Assembly: GCA_049680625.1 (NCBI GenBank)
Contig: JBAUID010000081.1
Coordinates: forward strand, 1-49,862
Reading direction: 5' to 3'
DNA length: 49,862 nucleotides
Source: JAUIAI01 sp049680625
Lineage (GTDB): Bacteria > Pseudomonadota > Gammaproteobacteria > Burkholderiales > Burkholderiaceae_E
In this document: positions 23,924-32,393 of the stretch, one piece after another
Layout: each line of letters starts with the position of its first letter
How positions within the stretch are numbered: position 1 is the first letter of the stretch
Made by a program: the position numbers and the translations under genes
Notes under the pieces: generated by a model
What the model was told of the DNA's origin: nothing
Seen by the model: only the letters and a program-made list of their open reading frames with translations
Databases searched by the model: none

Positions 23924-25725
23924 CTCCTCTATCTCCAATGACCCCGATGCCTCCAACTCTCACGCCGCCTGCGTCCCGGCCCAAACCATCAACGCCCGCC
24001 ACCGATATCCCGGTCGACCGTGTACTGAAAATTCGCGAACGGGTTGCAGACCAAAAAACCGTTGACGAGTTGACAGAGGCCGGCTTTGACCCGGTTCTGG
24101 CCCGGGTGCTGGCTGGTCGCGGTATCCGCAGCAAAGCCCAGGTCAGCGAAAACCTGAATGAACTGATCAAACCAGACACCATGGCGGGTCTTGAAGCTGC
24201 TGCTGACATCATCGCGCGTGCGATCGAAGCTGATGAGTTCATATGCGTGGTTGGTGACTACGACTGTGACGGCGCCACCGCAACGGCGGTCACCGTTCTG
24301 GGCCTGCGCCTGCTTGGCGCCCAGATTGACTACCTGGTGCCGAACCGTTTTGCCCACGGCTATGGATTATCACCTTTGGTTATCGACAGCTTGTTATCCC
24401 ATCCGGGCAAATCCAAACCGCGCTGGATCATTACTGTCGATAACGGGATATCCAGCCATGAGGGGGTTGATTCTGCCCACCAGCATGGTATTGGCGTAAT
24501 TGTGACCGACCACCACCTGCCGGGTGACACCCTGCCGGCCGCAGAAGCGATTGTGAATCCCAACGTACCTGGCTGCCGCTTCCCCAGCAAAAACCTGGCC
24601 GGGGTTGGGGTGGCGTTCTACCTGGTGGCGGCAGTTCGTGCGGCTCTGCGTCGCCTGGGAAAACTGGCTGATCCGCCGCCAAAACTCAACCATTTACTTG
24701 ACCTGGTGGCCCTGGGCACGGTTGCCGACGTTGTCCGCCTGGATGAAAATAATCGCCGCCTGGTTCGTGCCGGCTTGCGCCAGATGCGGGCCGGCAAGGC
24801 ACAACCCGGTTTAAAAGCACTGATGCGGGTTGCCGGCTGCGCCGAACAACGCCTGACTGTACGCGACCTTGGCTTTGCCCTCGGACCCCGTATTAACGCA
24901 GCGGGCCGGCTTGAAGACATTTCAGTTGGCATTGCCTGTTTGCTGGCCAGTGACGAGGGTCGGGCCAACGAACTGGCCGAATCGCTCGATTCAATTAACC
25001 GCGAACGCCGCCAGATAGAAAGCGACATGCGCGAAATTGCCGTCAACAACTTACCAGCGCCCAAGCCGTCGCAAATGGGGATTGCGGTTGCCCACCCCGA
25101 ATGGCATGAAGGTGTGATTGGCCTGGTTGCCGGCCGGCTGCGCGAGCAATGGCACCGCCCGGTTGTAGCCATGGCCCCCTCGGCCAACGACCCGAAGACG
25201 CTGCGCGGCTCGGGGCGTTCCGTACCGGGTGTCCACTTGCGAGATGTCTTTGCCCTGGTCGACGCCCGGGCCCCGGGCTTAATCACCCGGTTTGGCGGTC
25301 ACGCCATGGCCGCCGGCCTGAGCATGGCCGCTGCCGGCCTGCCCCGCTTTGCCCAATTGTTTGACGCAGCCGTTGGCGAACTGGCACAAAGCGAAGCCTT
25401 CGAACGCGAGCTGCTGGTTGATGGCCCGTTACGGGCGGAGCAGATCAAATTGTCTTTGTGTCGAACCCTTGATGACCAGATCTGGGGCCAGGGATTTATG
25501 GCACCGGTTTTTTGCAATGAGTTCGAACTGGTCAAACAACGGGTGGTGGGCACAGGCCATTTGAAGTTAAACCTGCGTCTTGAGGGCAAGCCTTTTTCGG
25601 CAATCTTTTTCAGACGAGACAAGCCGCTGCCGCCACGTCCGGTGCTGGCCTATCTGGTGGAACTGAACGAGTACGGTGGCCTGCTCGAACCGCAGCTGGT
25701 TATCCAGGCCTGCGCCAACGGCTGA
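23908..25725 (+). CDS. recJ: Single-stranded-DNA-specific exonuclease RecJ
   Basis: 5'-3' single-strand DNA exonuclease of 605 aa for recombination and mismatch repair. DHH-superfamily motifs are VVGDYDCDGATATA (motif I), ITVDNG, VTDHHLPG (the DHH triad), VALGTVADVVRL, and the DHHA1 region RGSGRSVPGVHLRD then RFGGHAMAAGLS. The C-terminal OB part follows. The N-terminus to about residue 36 is Pro/Thr-rich and not family-like. Alternative ATGs at 23938 and 23947 would remove part of it, and no ribosome-binding site decides. It overlaps the upstream RpfE-like gene by 16 bp. Confidence 0.96.
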   Translation: MEPGLTPLSPMTPMPPTLTPPASRPKPSTPATDIPVDRVLKIRERVADQKTVDELTEAGFDPVLARVLAGRGIRSKAQVSENLNELIKPDTMAGLEAAADIIARAIEADEFICVVGDYDCDGATATAVTVLGLRLLGAQIDYLVPNRFAHGYGLSPLVIDSLLSHPGKSKPRWIITVDNGISSHEGVDSAHQHGIGVIVTDHHLPGDTLPAAEAIVNPNVPGCRFPSKNLAGVGVAFYLVAAVRAALRRLGKLADPPPKLNHLLDLVALGTVADVVRLDENNRRLVRAGLRQMRAGKAQPGLKALMRVAGCAEQRLTVRDLGFALGPRINAAGRLEDISVGIACLLASDEGRANELAESLDSINRERRQIESDMREIAVNNLPAPKPSQMGIAVAHPEWHEGVIGLVAGRLREQWHRPVVAMAPSANDPKTLRGSGRSVPGVHLRDVFALVDARAPGLITRFGGHAMAAGLSMAAAGLPRFAQLFDAAVGELAQSEAFERELLVDGPLRAEQIKLSLCRTLDDQIWGQGFMAPVFCNEFELVKQRVVGTGHLKLNLRLEGKPFSAIFFRRDKPLPPRPVLAYLVELNEYGGLLEPQLVIQACANG

Positions 25726-25752
25726 AAGCCTTATGCTGTCCGCGTTGCCGGT

Positions 25753-25758
25753 TATAAT
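25753..25758 (+). promoter_or_regulatory. Probable -10 element of the prfB-lysS promoter
   Basis: A perfect TATAAT lies 40 bp upstream of the prfB start, in the recJ-prfB gap. The -35 region is weak. A start near 25765 would give a leader of about 34 nt. Confidence 0.5.
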
Positions 25759-25798
25759 CATGGGTTGCCCAATTACTGTTAAAAGGATGCTCACCTGT

Positions 25799-26903
25799 AT
25801 GGACGCAGAACAACTCAATCAGATTCAGTCAACGATCAGCGACCTGTCTGAGAGGGTGCAGGCCTTACGGGGGTATCTTTGACTTCGATCTGAAACAAGA
25901 TCGTCTCGAAGAAGTCAACCGCCTGCTCGAAGACCCGGACGTCTGGAACGACGCCAAGCGCGCCCAGGAACTGGGTCGCGAGCAGCGCTCACTTGAATCA
26001 ATTGTTAGTAGTCTGACCAAGGCTGGTGCCGATCTGTCCGACGCCGGTGATCTGTTCGAGATGGCCCGTGACGAAGGGGACCACGCCACGATTACGGCAA
26101 TCGACGCTGACACCCGAAAAGTGGAGGCAATTGTCGAAGGACTGGAATTTCGGCGGATGTTCTCTAACCCTGCCGATATCAACAATTGTTTCATCGAAAT
26201 CCAGTCTGGCGCCGGCGGCACCGAAGCCCAGGACTGGGCCCAGATGCTGTTGCGACAATACCTGCGCTACTGTGAACGCAAAGAACTCCAGGCCGATGTG
26301 CTTGAAGAATCCGAAGGTGAAGTTGCCGGTATTAAAAGCGCGACCATAAAGGTTACCGGCGAATACGCCTATGGCTTGCTGCGAACCGAAACCGGCATCC
26401 ACCGCCTGGTTAGAAAATCGCCGTTTGATGCATCAGGCGGTCGTCATACATCGTTTGCATCACTATACGTATACCCCGAAGTTGATGACTCGATCGAAGT
26501 CGACATCAACCCGGCTGACTTACGAATTGATGTCTACCGGGCATCCGGCGCCGGTGGTCAGCACGTGAACCGCACGGAATCTGCCGTTCGAATAACTCAC
26601 AATCCGACCGGTATCGTGGTTCAGTGTCAGAACGACCGCTCCCAACACCGCAACAAAGACGAAGCCATGTCGATGTTGCGCGCCCGTCTCTATGAATACG
26701 AGTTGCGCTTGCGCCAGGCTGAGCAAGACAAAGTCGAAGCAGGCAAGACTGACATCGGCTGGGGTCATCAGATTCGGTCTTACGTCCTGGACCAGTCGCG
26801 CATTAAAGACCTGAGAACCAATGTTGAGATCAGTAATACCCGCTCCGTACTGGATGGCGATCTTGACCCGTTTATTTCCGAAAGCCTCAAACAGGGAGTC
26901 TGA
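25799..26903 (+). CDS. prfB: Peptide chain release factor 2 (programmed +1 frameshift)
   Basis: RF2 ends translation at UGA and UAA codons. The gene is in two frames: ATG at 25799 to codon CTT at 25877-25879, then a +1 shift past T25880, continuing from GAC at 25881 to TGA at 26901-26903. The joined product is 367 aa, normal for RF2. Features are SPF in KSPFDASGGRHTSFAS (the stop-codon-reading tripeptide) and GGQ in GAGGQHVNRTESAVR (peptidyl-tRNA hydrolysis). A start at the in-frame ATG at 26061 would lose the N-terminal domain and is wrong. The stop overlaps the lysS ATG by 1 bp. RF2 level is set by its own frameshift: low RF2 lets ribosomes shift past the in-frame UGA. Confidence 0.97.
25868..25883 (+). 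promoter_or_regulatory. prfB programmed +1 frameshift site
   Basis: CGGGGGTATCTTTGAC: an SD-like GGGGG, spacer, slippery CTT, then in-frame UGA followed by C. It matches the E. coli site (AGGGGGTATCTTTGAC) except for the first base. Conserved autoregulatory recoding signal. Confidence 0.95.
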
Positions 26904-28447
26904 TGGCCGACCAACCCAAAGGGCAGCGGCCCACCGACGCAAAAGCGCCCGATGCTGCTGATGAAAACCAGATTATTGCCGAGCGCCGCGCCAAATTAAG
27001 CAACCTGCGCGATGCAGGTCAGGCTTTTCCGAACGACTTTACCCCGACAGATACCGCCGGTGCACTGCTGTCTGCACATGGAGGCCAAAGCCGCGAAGAA
27101 CTCCAGGCCAGCCCGGTAACGGTTAGCCTGGCCGGTCGGATGATGCTCAAGCGCGTTCAGGGTAAAGCCAGTTTTGCCACTATTGCAGACCACACCGGAC
27201 GTATCCAACTTTATCTGAATGATGCCGGCGTTGGTGAACAAACCCACAACGCATTTAAGCACTGGGATCTTGGCGATTTATTAGCCGTTGAAGGTGAATT
27301 GTTTAAAACGATGAAAGGCGAGATGTCGGTACGTGCCGCCAGTATTCGACTACTGACCAAAAGCCTGCGCCCTCTTCCTGACAAGTTTCATGGTCTGGCC
27401 GACCAGGAAACGCGCTATCGCCAGCGTTATGTTGATCTGATCGTTAACGATGATTCTCGTCAGGTCTTTATTGCCCGCAGCAAAGCGGTGCAAGCCCTGC
27501 GCTCGTTTATGACGGAAAACAATTTTCTCGAAGTCGAAACGCCGATGCTGCACCCGATTCCCGGCGGTGCGACGGCCAAACCTTTTGTAACGATGCACAA
27601 CGCGCTTGACCAGCAGATGTTTCTGCGGGTTGCCCCCGAGTTGTACCTGAAGCGGCTGATTGTTGGCGGACTTAACCGGGTGTTTGAAATTAACCGCAGT
27701 TTCCGCAATGAAGGCATCAGTCCGCGACATAACCCTGAATTTACGATGATGGAGTTTTATGCGGCCTACACCGACTATCGATGGAACATGCAATTCACCG
27801 AGGCAGCAATCAGGCACACGGCCCACGCCGTCCTTGGTACTGCGAAGCTGACTTACCAGGGTAACGAGATCGACCTTGCGCAGCCGTTTGAACAACTGAC
27901 CACGGTACAGGCAATCGAACGCTTTGCCCCGCATCTTGACGCCGCCCGCCTGGGTGACGTTGTTTATCTGAAAGAAGCACTGACCCAGGCACGGGTAGAC
28001 TTAAACGCACCGGCCATGCGAAACGCCGGGCTTGGCGCGCTGCAGCTGGCTTTGTTCGAAGAAGTGGCTGAATCGAAACTGATCAATCCGACGTTTATTA
28101 TCGATTATCCGGTAGAAGTGTCGCCACTGGCCCGGGCGTCAGACAACAACCCGGATATTACCGAGCGGTTTGAGTTGTTTATCGCCGGTCGGGAAACCGC
28201 CAATGGTTTTTCAGAGCTGAATGATTCAGAAGACCAGGCCGAACGATTCCGCCAGCAGGTGCAGGCCAAGGACGCGGGCGACGAGGAAGCAATGTATTTT
28301 GATGCTGACTATATTCGGGCGCTAGAATACGGGATGCCGCCAACCAGCGGTTGCGGTATTGGCATTGACCGTCTGATGATGTTACTGACCGACAGTGCGA
28401 GTATTCGGGATGTCATCTTATTTCCAGCGCTTAAACGGATGGATTAG
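26903..28447 (+). CDS. lysS: Lysyl-tRNA synthetase, class II
   Basis: Charges tRNA-Lys with lysine; 514 aa, normal length. An N-terminal anticodon-binding OB fold (about 70-190, VSLAGRMMLKRVQGKASFATI) is followed by the class II catalytic domain. Motif 2 is FRNEGISPRHNPEFTMMEFY and motif 3 is GCGIGIDRLMML near the C-terminus. The start overlaps the prfB stop by 1 bp and the stop overlaps the next gene's GTG by 1 bp, so prfB, lysS and the DUF2007-like gene are translationally linked. The prfB-lysS pair is widely conserved. Confidence 0.98.
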   Translation: MADQPKGQRPTDAKAPDAADENQIIAERRAKLSNLRDAGQAFPNDFTPTDTAGALLSAHGGQSREELQASPVTVSLAGRMMLKRVQGKASFATIADHTGRIQLYLNDAGVGEQTHNAFKHWDLGDLLAVEGELFKTMKGEMSVRAASIRLLTKSLRPLPDKFHGLADQETRYRQRYVDLIVNDDSRQVFIARSKAVQALRSFMTENNFLEVETPMLHPIPGGATAKPFVTMHNALDQQMFLRVAPELYLKRLIVGGLNRVFEINRSFRNEGISPRHNPEFTMMEFYAAYTDYRWNMQFTEAAIRHTAHAVLGTAKLTYQGNEIDLAQPFEQLTTVQAIERFAPHLDAARLGDVVYLKEALTQARVDLNAPAMRNAGLGALQLALFEEVAESKLINPTFIIDYPVEVSPLARASDNNPDITERFELFIAGRETANGFSELNDSEDQAERFRQQVQAKDAGDEEAMYFDADYIRALEYGMPPTSGCGIGIDRLMMLLTDSASIRDVILFPALKRMD

Positions 28448-28782
28448 TGCAACTGCTCACCCGCAGCTATCAGACAGTTGAGCTAATTCAGCTGCGCAGC
28501 GAGTTGGAGCACCGCGGTATTGCAGTTCATATTGCTGATGAATTTACCTACGCAATACCCGGCATGCCGGGCGCCGAGCAACCTCGCGGGGTGTGGGTCG
28601 CTGACGACGACTTGCTGGCTGCCCAGCGGGTCGTGATCGATTTACTCGGTGACGACCGGGTACATCGCCCTGACGCAGAACCTAATCGCGCCAGTGCCAC
28701 AGAGCCTGGCGTGCCGCAATGGATATGGGTGGTCGCAATTGCAATTGCAATGTTCGCGGTACTATCGCTCACGCGCAACTAA
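28447..28782 (+). CDS. DUF2007-like small membrane-anchored protein
   Basis: Protein of 111 aa. The first about 65 residues resemble the DUF2007 'putative signal transducing' fold: TVELIQLRSELEHRGIAVHIADE, then GVWVADDDLLAAQRVVIDLL. A single C-terminal membrane helix (about 89-107, PQWIWVVAIAIAMFAVLSL) would anchor it. The GTG start overlaps the lysS stop by 1 bp, so expression depends on lysS translation. Function unknown. Confidence 0.75.
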   Translation: MQLLTRSYQTVELIQLRSELEHRGIAVHIADEFTYAIPGMPGAEQPRGVWVADDDLLAAQRVVIDLLGDDRVHRPDAEPNRASATEPGVPQWIWVVAIAIAMFAVLSLTRN

Positions 28783-28813
28783 CGATGCATCTTCAACAAC
28801 AGGATGGAACAGC

Positions 28814-29359
28814 ATGGACTATTTAAGCGGCGTCATCACCCATGCCAAATACAACCACTGGTTCAATGAACGTTTGTACGATGCCAGCGAGCGCTTAACC
28901 ACCGAAGAGCGCAGCATGGATCAGGCAGCGTTTTTTGGCTCAATCATCGGCACCCTTAATCACATTCTGGTTGGTGATGTCATCTGGCTGCGGCGTTTTT
29001 TGCAAGCCGACATTCCCGCCAACGAATTGCTGGCAGCGGATGCCCTGGCATGGTTACCCAATCCGACCCGAACCGATGAGATCCCGTTTGAAGACTGGGA
29101 CGATTTGCGACCGGCCCGCGCCGGGGTTGATAAGTTAATCCTGGACTGGACTGACGCACTGCACTCAGAAGACCTTGATTACAGTCTCAGTTACGTCAAC
29201 ACCCGTGGCCGCCCTTTCAAACGCACACTTGGCCTGCTCCTGCTGCATTTTTTCAACCATCAGACCCACCACCGCGGCCAGGCCACAACCTTGTTGTTTC
29301 AAAACGGTGTTGATCCCGGGGTTACCGACTTAATCGCGATGCTGCCGAACGACGAATAA
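28814..29359 (+). CDS. DinB-family four-helix metal-binding protein
   Basis: Protein of 181 aa with a DinB/YfiT-like four-helix bundle. The expected three histidines are visible: one in GTLNHILVGDVIWL and two in FFNHQTHHRGQATTLL. In this family they bind a divalent metal, and some members are thiol S-transferases. The ATG at 28814 has AGGAT upstream; an in-frame start at 28649 would run through the DUF2007-like gene. It follows that gene by 31 bp on the same strand. The specific substrate is unknown. Confidence 0.88.
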   Translation: MDYLSGVITHAKYNHWFNERLYDASERLTTEERSMDQAAFFGSIIGTLNHILVGDVIWLRRFLQADIPANELLAADALAWLPNPTRTDEIPFEDWDDLRPARAGVDKLILDWTDALHSEDLDYSLSYVNTRGRPFKRTLGLLLLHFFNHQTHHRGQATTLLFQNGVDPGVTDLIAMLPNDE

Positions 29360-29441
29360 ACAGCCGGCACGATTCATCGAATCCAGTGGGCGAAACAGCG
29401 TCAGCAATCATTGACCGAACCCACACCAACAAGCTTAGATC

Positions 29442-31796
29442 ATGACTCACGAATCGCGTACCCCCGCCTTTTGTACCCAATGCCGGTCACGTTGCGGCTG
29501 CGTTGCCGTTGTGAAAGACAATCGCCTGGTCGCCATCGAACCATTGCCCGGTCACCCCAGTGGCGAAAAACTCTGCCCAAAAGGCAAAGCAGCGCCCGAG
29601 CTGGTTTACCACCGTGACCGGCTGACGCAGCCGATGCGCCGCACCAAAGCCAAGGGCAGTCCTGATGCCGGCTGGACACCGATATCCTGGGACGAGGCAC
29701 TACAAACCATTGCCGACCGAATGGCATCAATTCGCGACACCCACGGCGCCGAGCAGGTTGCCTTTTCGGTCACCACACCCAGTGGAACCCATATGTCTGA
29801 CGGCATCTCCTGGGTTGAGCGGCTGGTGCGGGCATTTGGCAGCCCAAACACAATTTATGGCACTGAAATTTGTAACTGGCATAAAGACTATGCCTCTCGA
29901 TTTACCTATGGGCACGATATTGGTACGCCCGACTTCGCCAATACCGATTGCGTACTGCTCTGGGGTAATAACCCGGCAAACACCTGGTTGGCACGCTCGG
30001 TTGAAATACAAAAAGCCATGCGCCGGGGCGCCAGGATGGTGGTGGTTGATCCACGCCGCACCCCACTGGCGCGGCAGGCAAGTTGCTGGCTGCGAATCAA
30101 ACCGGGCACCGACCAGGCTCTGGCCTTGGGGCTGGCGAACCTGCAGATAGAACAGCGGCGTTTCGATTCGGACTTTGTCCGCCAATGGTCCAACGGTCCG
30201 CTATTAGTCCGCGATGACAACGGTCAGCTGCTACGCGAGTCGGACCTTCACCGTGGCGGCCAGCCATCCATACTGCTGGCGCTTGACCAGCAGTCCGGCG
30301 CACTGCTTCGTTATGACAGCCAGGCCGGCAATTGGCTGGACAACCCGGCACATGCCGGGCTGCGTGCCCTAACTAGGGTGAACGCAATTGCAGCTGAGTT
30401 ATCTTGCCGAACGGCATTCGAACACTACGCGCAGGCCGCTGCCCAATATCCGCCGGATAGAGTCGCGAAGCTGACCGGTATCAGTGCGGCCAGCCTGCAT
30501 GAAGCCGCTGAAATTATTGGCACGGCTAAAAGCCTCGCCTATTACGCATGGAACGGCGTTGGTCAGAGCAACACCGCGACCCAGACCGATCGCGCGATCA
30601 GTTTGCTCTACACGCTCACCGGCCACTACGGTGCCCCGGGCGGCAACGTGCCCGGCGGCGCGGCGAGCTTTAACGATATTTCGGGGCTCGACTTATTGCC
30701 ACAAGCGCAACGAGACAAAGCCCTGGGCTTGGCTGAACGACCACTTGGCCCCGGCTTAAACGGCTGGGTCACGGCCCGGGACGTATATAAAGCCGTACTG
30801 GAACACCAGCCTTACCCGGTGCGCATGCTGATGTCGTTTGGCACCAACCTGTTGTATTCGCAACCCGACCCGGCCAGTGCACGGGCCGCCCTTCAGGCCC
30901 TGGAGTTTCACGTACATGCCGATTTTTTCTTAAACCCCAGCGCCCAGTTTGCCGACATCGTGTTGCCGGTATCAACATCGTGGGAACGCGAAGGTCTGCG
31001 AACCGGGTTTGACGCCAGTGTTGAAGGATTGCGACGGGTACAACTGCGCCCAGCGGTCGTTACGCCAGTTGGTCAGGCGCGCAGCGATATCGACATTGTG
31101 CTGGGACTGGCCGAGCACCTCGGCCTCAGTGAGCAGTTTTTTAGTGGTGACGTGAACGCAGGGTACGAACAGATTCTGACGGGATCGGGTGTGGGCTTAG
31201 CCGCCTTGCGGGCTCAGCCAGAAGGTGTGGATGTAGCGGGCAGCGCAAACTACAGGCCATACGCCCAGGTTGGCACTGATGACATGAGTGTTGGCTTTCC
31301 AACCCCGTCAAAGCGGATCGAAATATATTCCGAACTATTACACCGGCATGGTCAGCCCGCTGTGCCAACCCTGGTTGAAACAGAGCTGCCACAACAGCAG
31401 GCCAACTACCCGTTACGCCTGAGTTGCGCCAAGACAATGACGTATTGCCACAGTCAGCATCGAAACATCGAATCGCTACGCCGGTTGCTGCCAGAACCCA
31501 TCCTGGAAATGGCGCAACCCGCGGCGGCGGAACGCGACATCATCAACAAAGACTGGGTCGAAATTAAAACCCGGTCCGGCGCCTTTATCGCCAGGGCCCG
31601 GCTGGTCCAGGATACCGAGCCAGGATCAGTTTTTGCCCAGCATGGCTGGTGGGCGCTGGGCACGCCGAGCAACATGAATAGCGTTATCGACACTTCCGAT
31701 TGCGACCCGATCAGTGGATCGATTGCCCTGCGTTGCTCGTGGTGTGAAGTGCGTAAGCTAACTATCGATGAATTGTTCGCATATAAACTTGAATAA
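29442..31796 (+). CDS. Molybdopterin-dependent oxidoreductase, DMSO reductase family
   Basis: Large subunit of 784 aa binding a molybdopterin-guanine dinucleotide cofactor. An N-terminal 4Fe-4S site is formed by C11, C14, C18 and C45 (CTQCRSRCGC, then LCPKGKA). C144 in TEICNWHKD is a likely metal ligand. Further family segments are VLLWGNNPANTW, VVVDPRRTPLARQA, WNGVGQSNTATQTDRAI, FFLNPSAQFADIVLPV and a C-terminal molydop-binding domain. There is no twin-arginine signal, so it is cytoplasmic. No iron-sulfur partner, membrane anchor or maturation gene is adjacent. The substrate cannot be told from sequence. The start has no clear ribosome-binding site. Confidence 0.9.
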   Translation: MTHESRTPAFCTQCRSRCGCVAVVKDNRLVAIEPLPGHPSGEKLCPKGKAAPELVYHRDRLTQPMRRTKAKGSPDAGWTPISWDEALQTIADRMASIRDTHGAEQVAFSVTTPSGTHMSDGISWVERLVRAFGSPNTIYGTEICNWHKDYASRFTYGHDIGTPDFANTDCVLLWGNNPANTWLARSVEIQKAMRRGARMVVVDPRRTPLARQASCWLRIKPGTDQALALGLANLQIEQRRFDSDFVRQWSNGPLLVRDDNGQLLRESDLHRGGQPSILLALDQQSGALLRYDSQAGNWLDNPAHAGLRALTRVNAIAAELSCRTAFEHYAQAAAQYPPDRVAKLTGISAASLHEAAEIIGTAKSLAYYAWNGVGQSNTATQTDRAISLLYTLTGHYGAPGGNVPGGAASFNDISGLDLLPQAQRDKALGLAERPLGPGLNGWVTARDVYKAVLEHQPYPVRMLMSFGTNLLYSQPDPASARAALQALEFHVHADFFLNPSAQFADIVLPVSTSWEREGLRTGFDASVEGLRRVQLRPAVVTPVGQARSDIDIVLGLAEHLGLSEQFFSGDVNAGYEQILTGSGVGLAALRAQPEGVDVAGSANYRPYAQVGTDDMSVGFPTPSKRIEIYSELLHRHGQPAVPTLVETELPQQQANYPLRLSCAKTMTYCHSQHRNIESLRRLLPEPILEMAQPAAAERDIINKDWVEIKTRSGAFIARARLVQDTEPGSVFAQHGWWALGTPSNMNSVIDTSDCDPISGSIALRCSWCEVRKLTIDELFAYKLE

Positions 31797-31826
31797 CGCG
31801 TCGTTGGTGACGCCAGCGCCCGTCAC

Positions 31827-32021
31827 TCAATCCGCTTCTTCAATCCAGGCCTGCTGTACAGCCTCAAGTATTCGCTCACCACATCGGCTGGGATCATCAT
31901 CAAACCCCGGCAACGCCATGATCCATTCGCGCAGCTCGGTAAATCGCACCTGGGTGGGATCAACATCGGGTTTTGTCTCGGTCAGGCCGATAGCAATGTC
32001 CTGAACATCCGTCCACTTCAT
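31827..32021 (-). CDS. iscX: Fe-S assembly protein IscX
   Basis: Small acidic protein of 64 aa that binds IscS and iron and tunes cluster assembly. The sequence is typical: KWTDVQDIAIGL, DPTQVRFTELREWI, LPGFDDDP. Its ATG overlaps the fdx stop by 1 bp. Last gene of the isc operon, and it converges with the molybdopterin oxidoreductase gene. The 30-bp gap between them holds only a weak inverted repeat and no T-run. Confidence 0.96.
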   Translation of the reverse strand: MKWTDVQDIAIGLTETKPDVDPTQVRFTELREWIMALPGFDDDPSRCGERILEAVQQAWIEEAD

Positions 32022-32359
32022 CAGTGTTCCTCCCGCGCGTGATTGATTGTGTACTTAGGAATTTCTACGGTTAAATCGGCATCTTTCATGATGGTCTGAC
32101 AAGACAATCGGGACATCGGGCTCAGGCCCCAGGCTTTGTCCAGCAAGTCATCCTCGTCCTCGTCGGATTCATCAAGTGAATCGAAGCCGTCACGAACGAT
32201 GACATGACAAGTCGTGCATGCGAGTGACATTTCACAGGCGTGCTCAATTTCGATATTGTGCTCGAGTAATTTCTCGCAAAGCATCTCACCCGCTTGCATT
32301 TCAAAGGTCGCGCCATCCGGACAAATCTTGTCGTGTGGTAAAACGGTAACCTTAGGCAT
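32021..32359 (-). CDS. fdx: ISC-type [2Fe-2S] ferredoxin
   Basis: Adrenodoxin-type ferredoxin of 112 aa that supplies electrons for Fe-S cluster building. Cluster cysteines appear in CEMSLACTTCHV (the first, third and fourth spaced C-x5-C-x2-C) and in RLSCQT. The tail ends EIPKYTINHAREEH, as usual for Isc ferredoxins. The ATG at 32359 (MPKVTVLPHD) is supported by family length and GGA upstream. A start at 32521 would add 54 residues overlapping hscA. Confidence 0.97.
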   Translation of the reverse strand: MPKVTVLPHDKICPDGATFEMQAGEMLCEKLLEHNIEIEHACEMSLACTTCHVIVRDGFDSLDESDEDEDDLLDKAWGLSPMSRLSCQTIMKDADLTVEIPKYTINHAREEH

Positions 32360-32393
32360 AAAAATTTCCGGTGAAGGTTTAATTGGCGCTTGG

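Noticed and set aside
26061..26903. Short prfB starting at an internal ATG
   Set aside because: The true gene starts at 25799 and needs the +1 frameshift at 25880; the short form lacks the N-terminal domain.
31798..31813. GCGTC/GACGC inverted repeat between the molybdopterin oxidoreductase gene and iscX as a terminator
   Set aside because: The stem is only 5 bp and no T-run follows on either strand.
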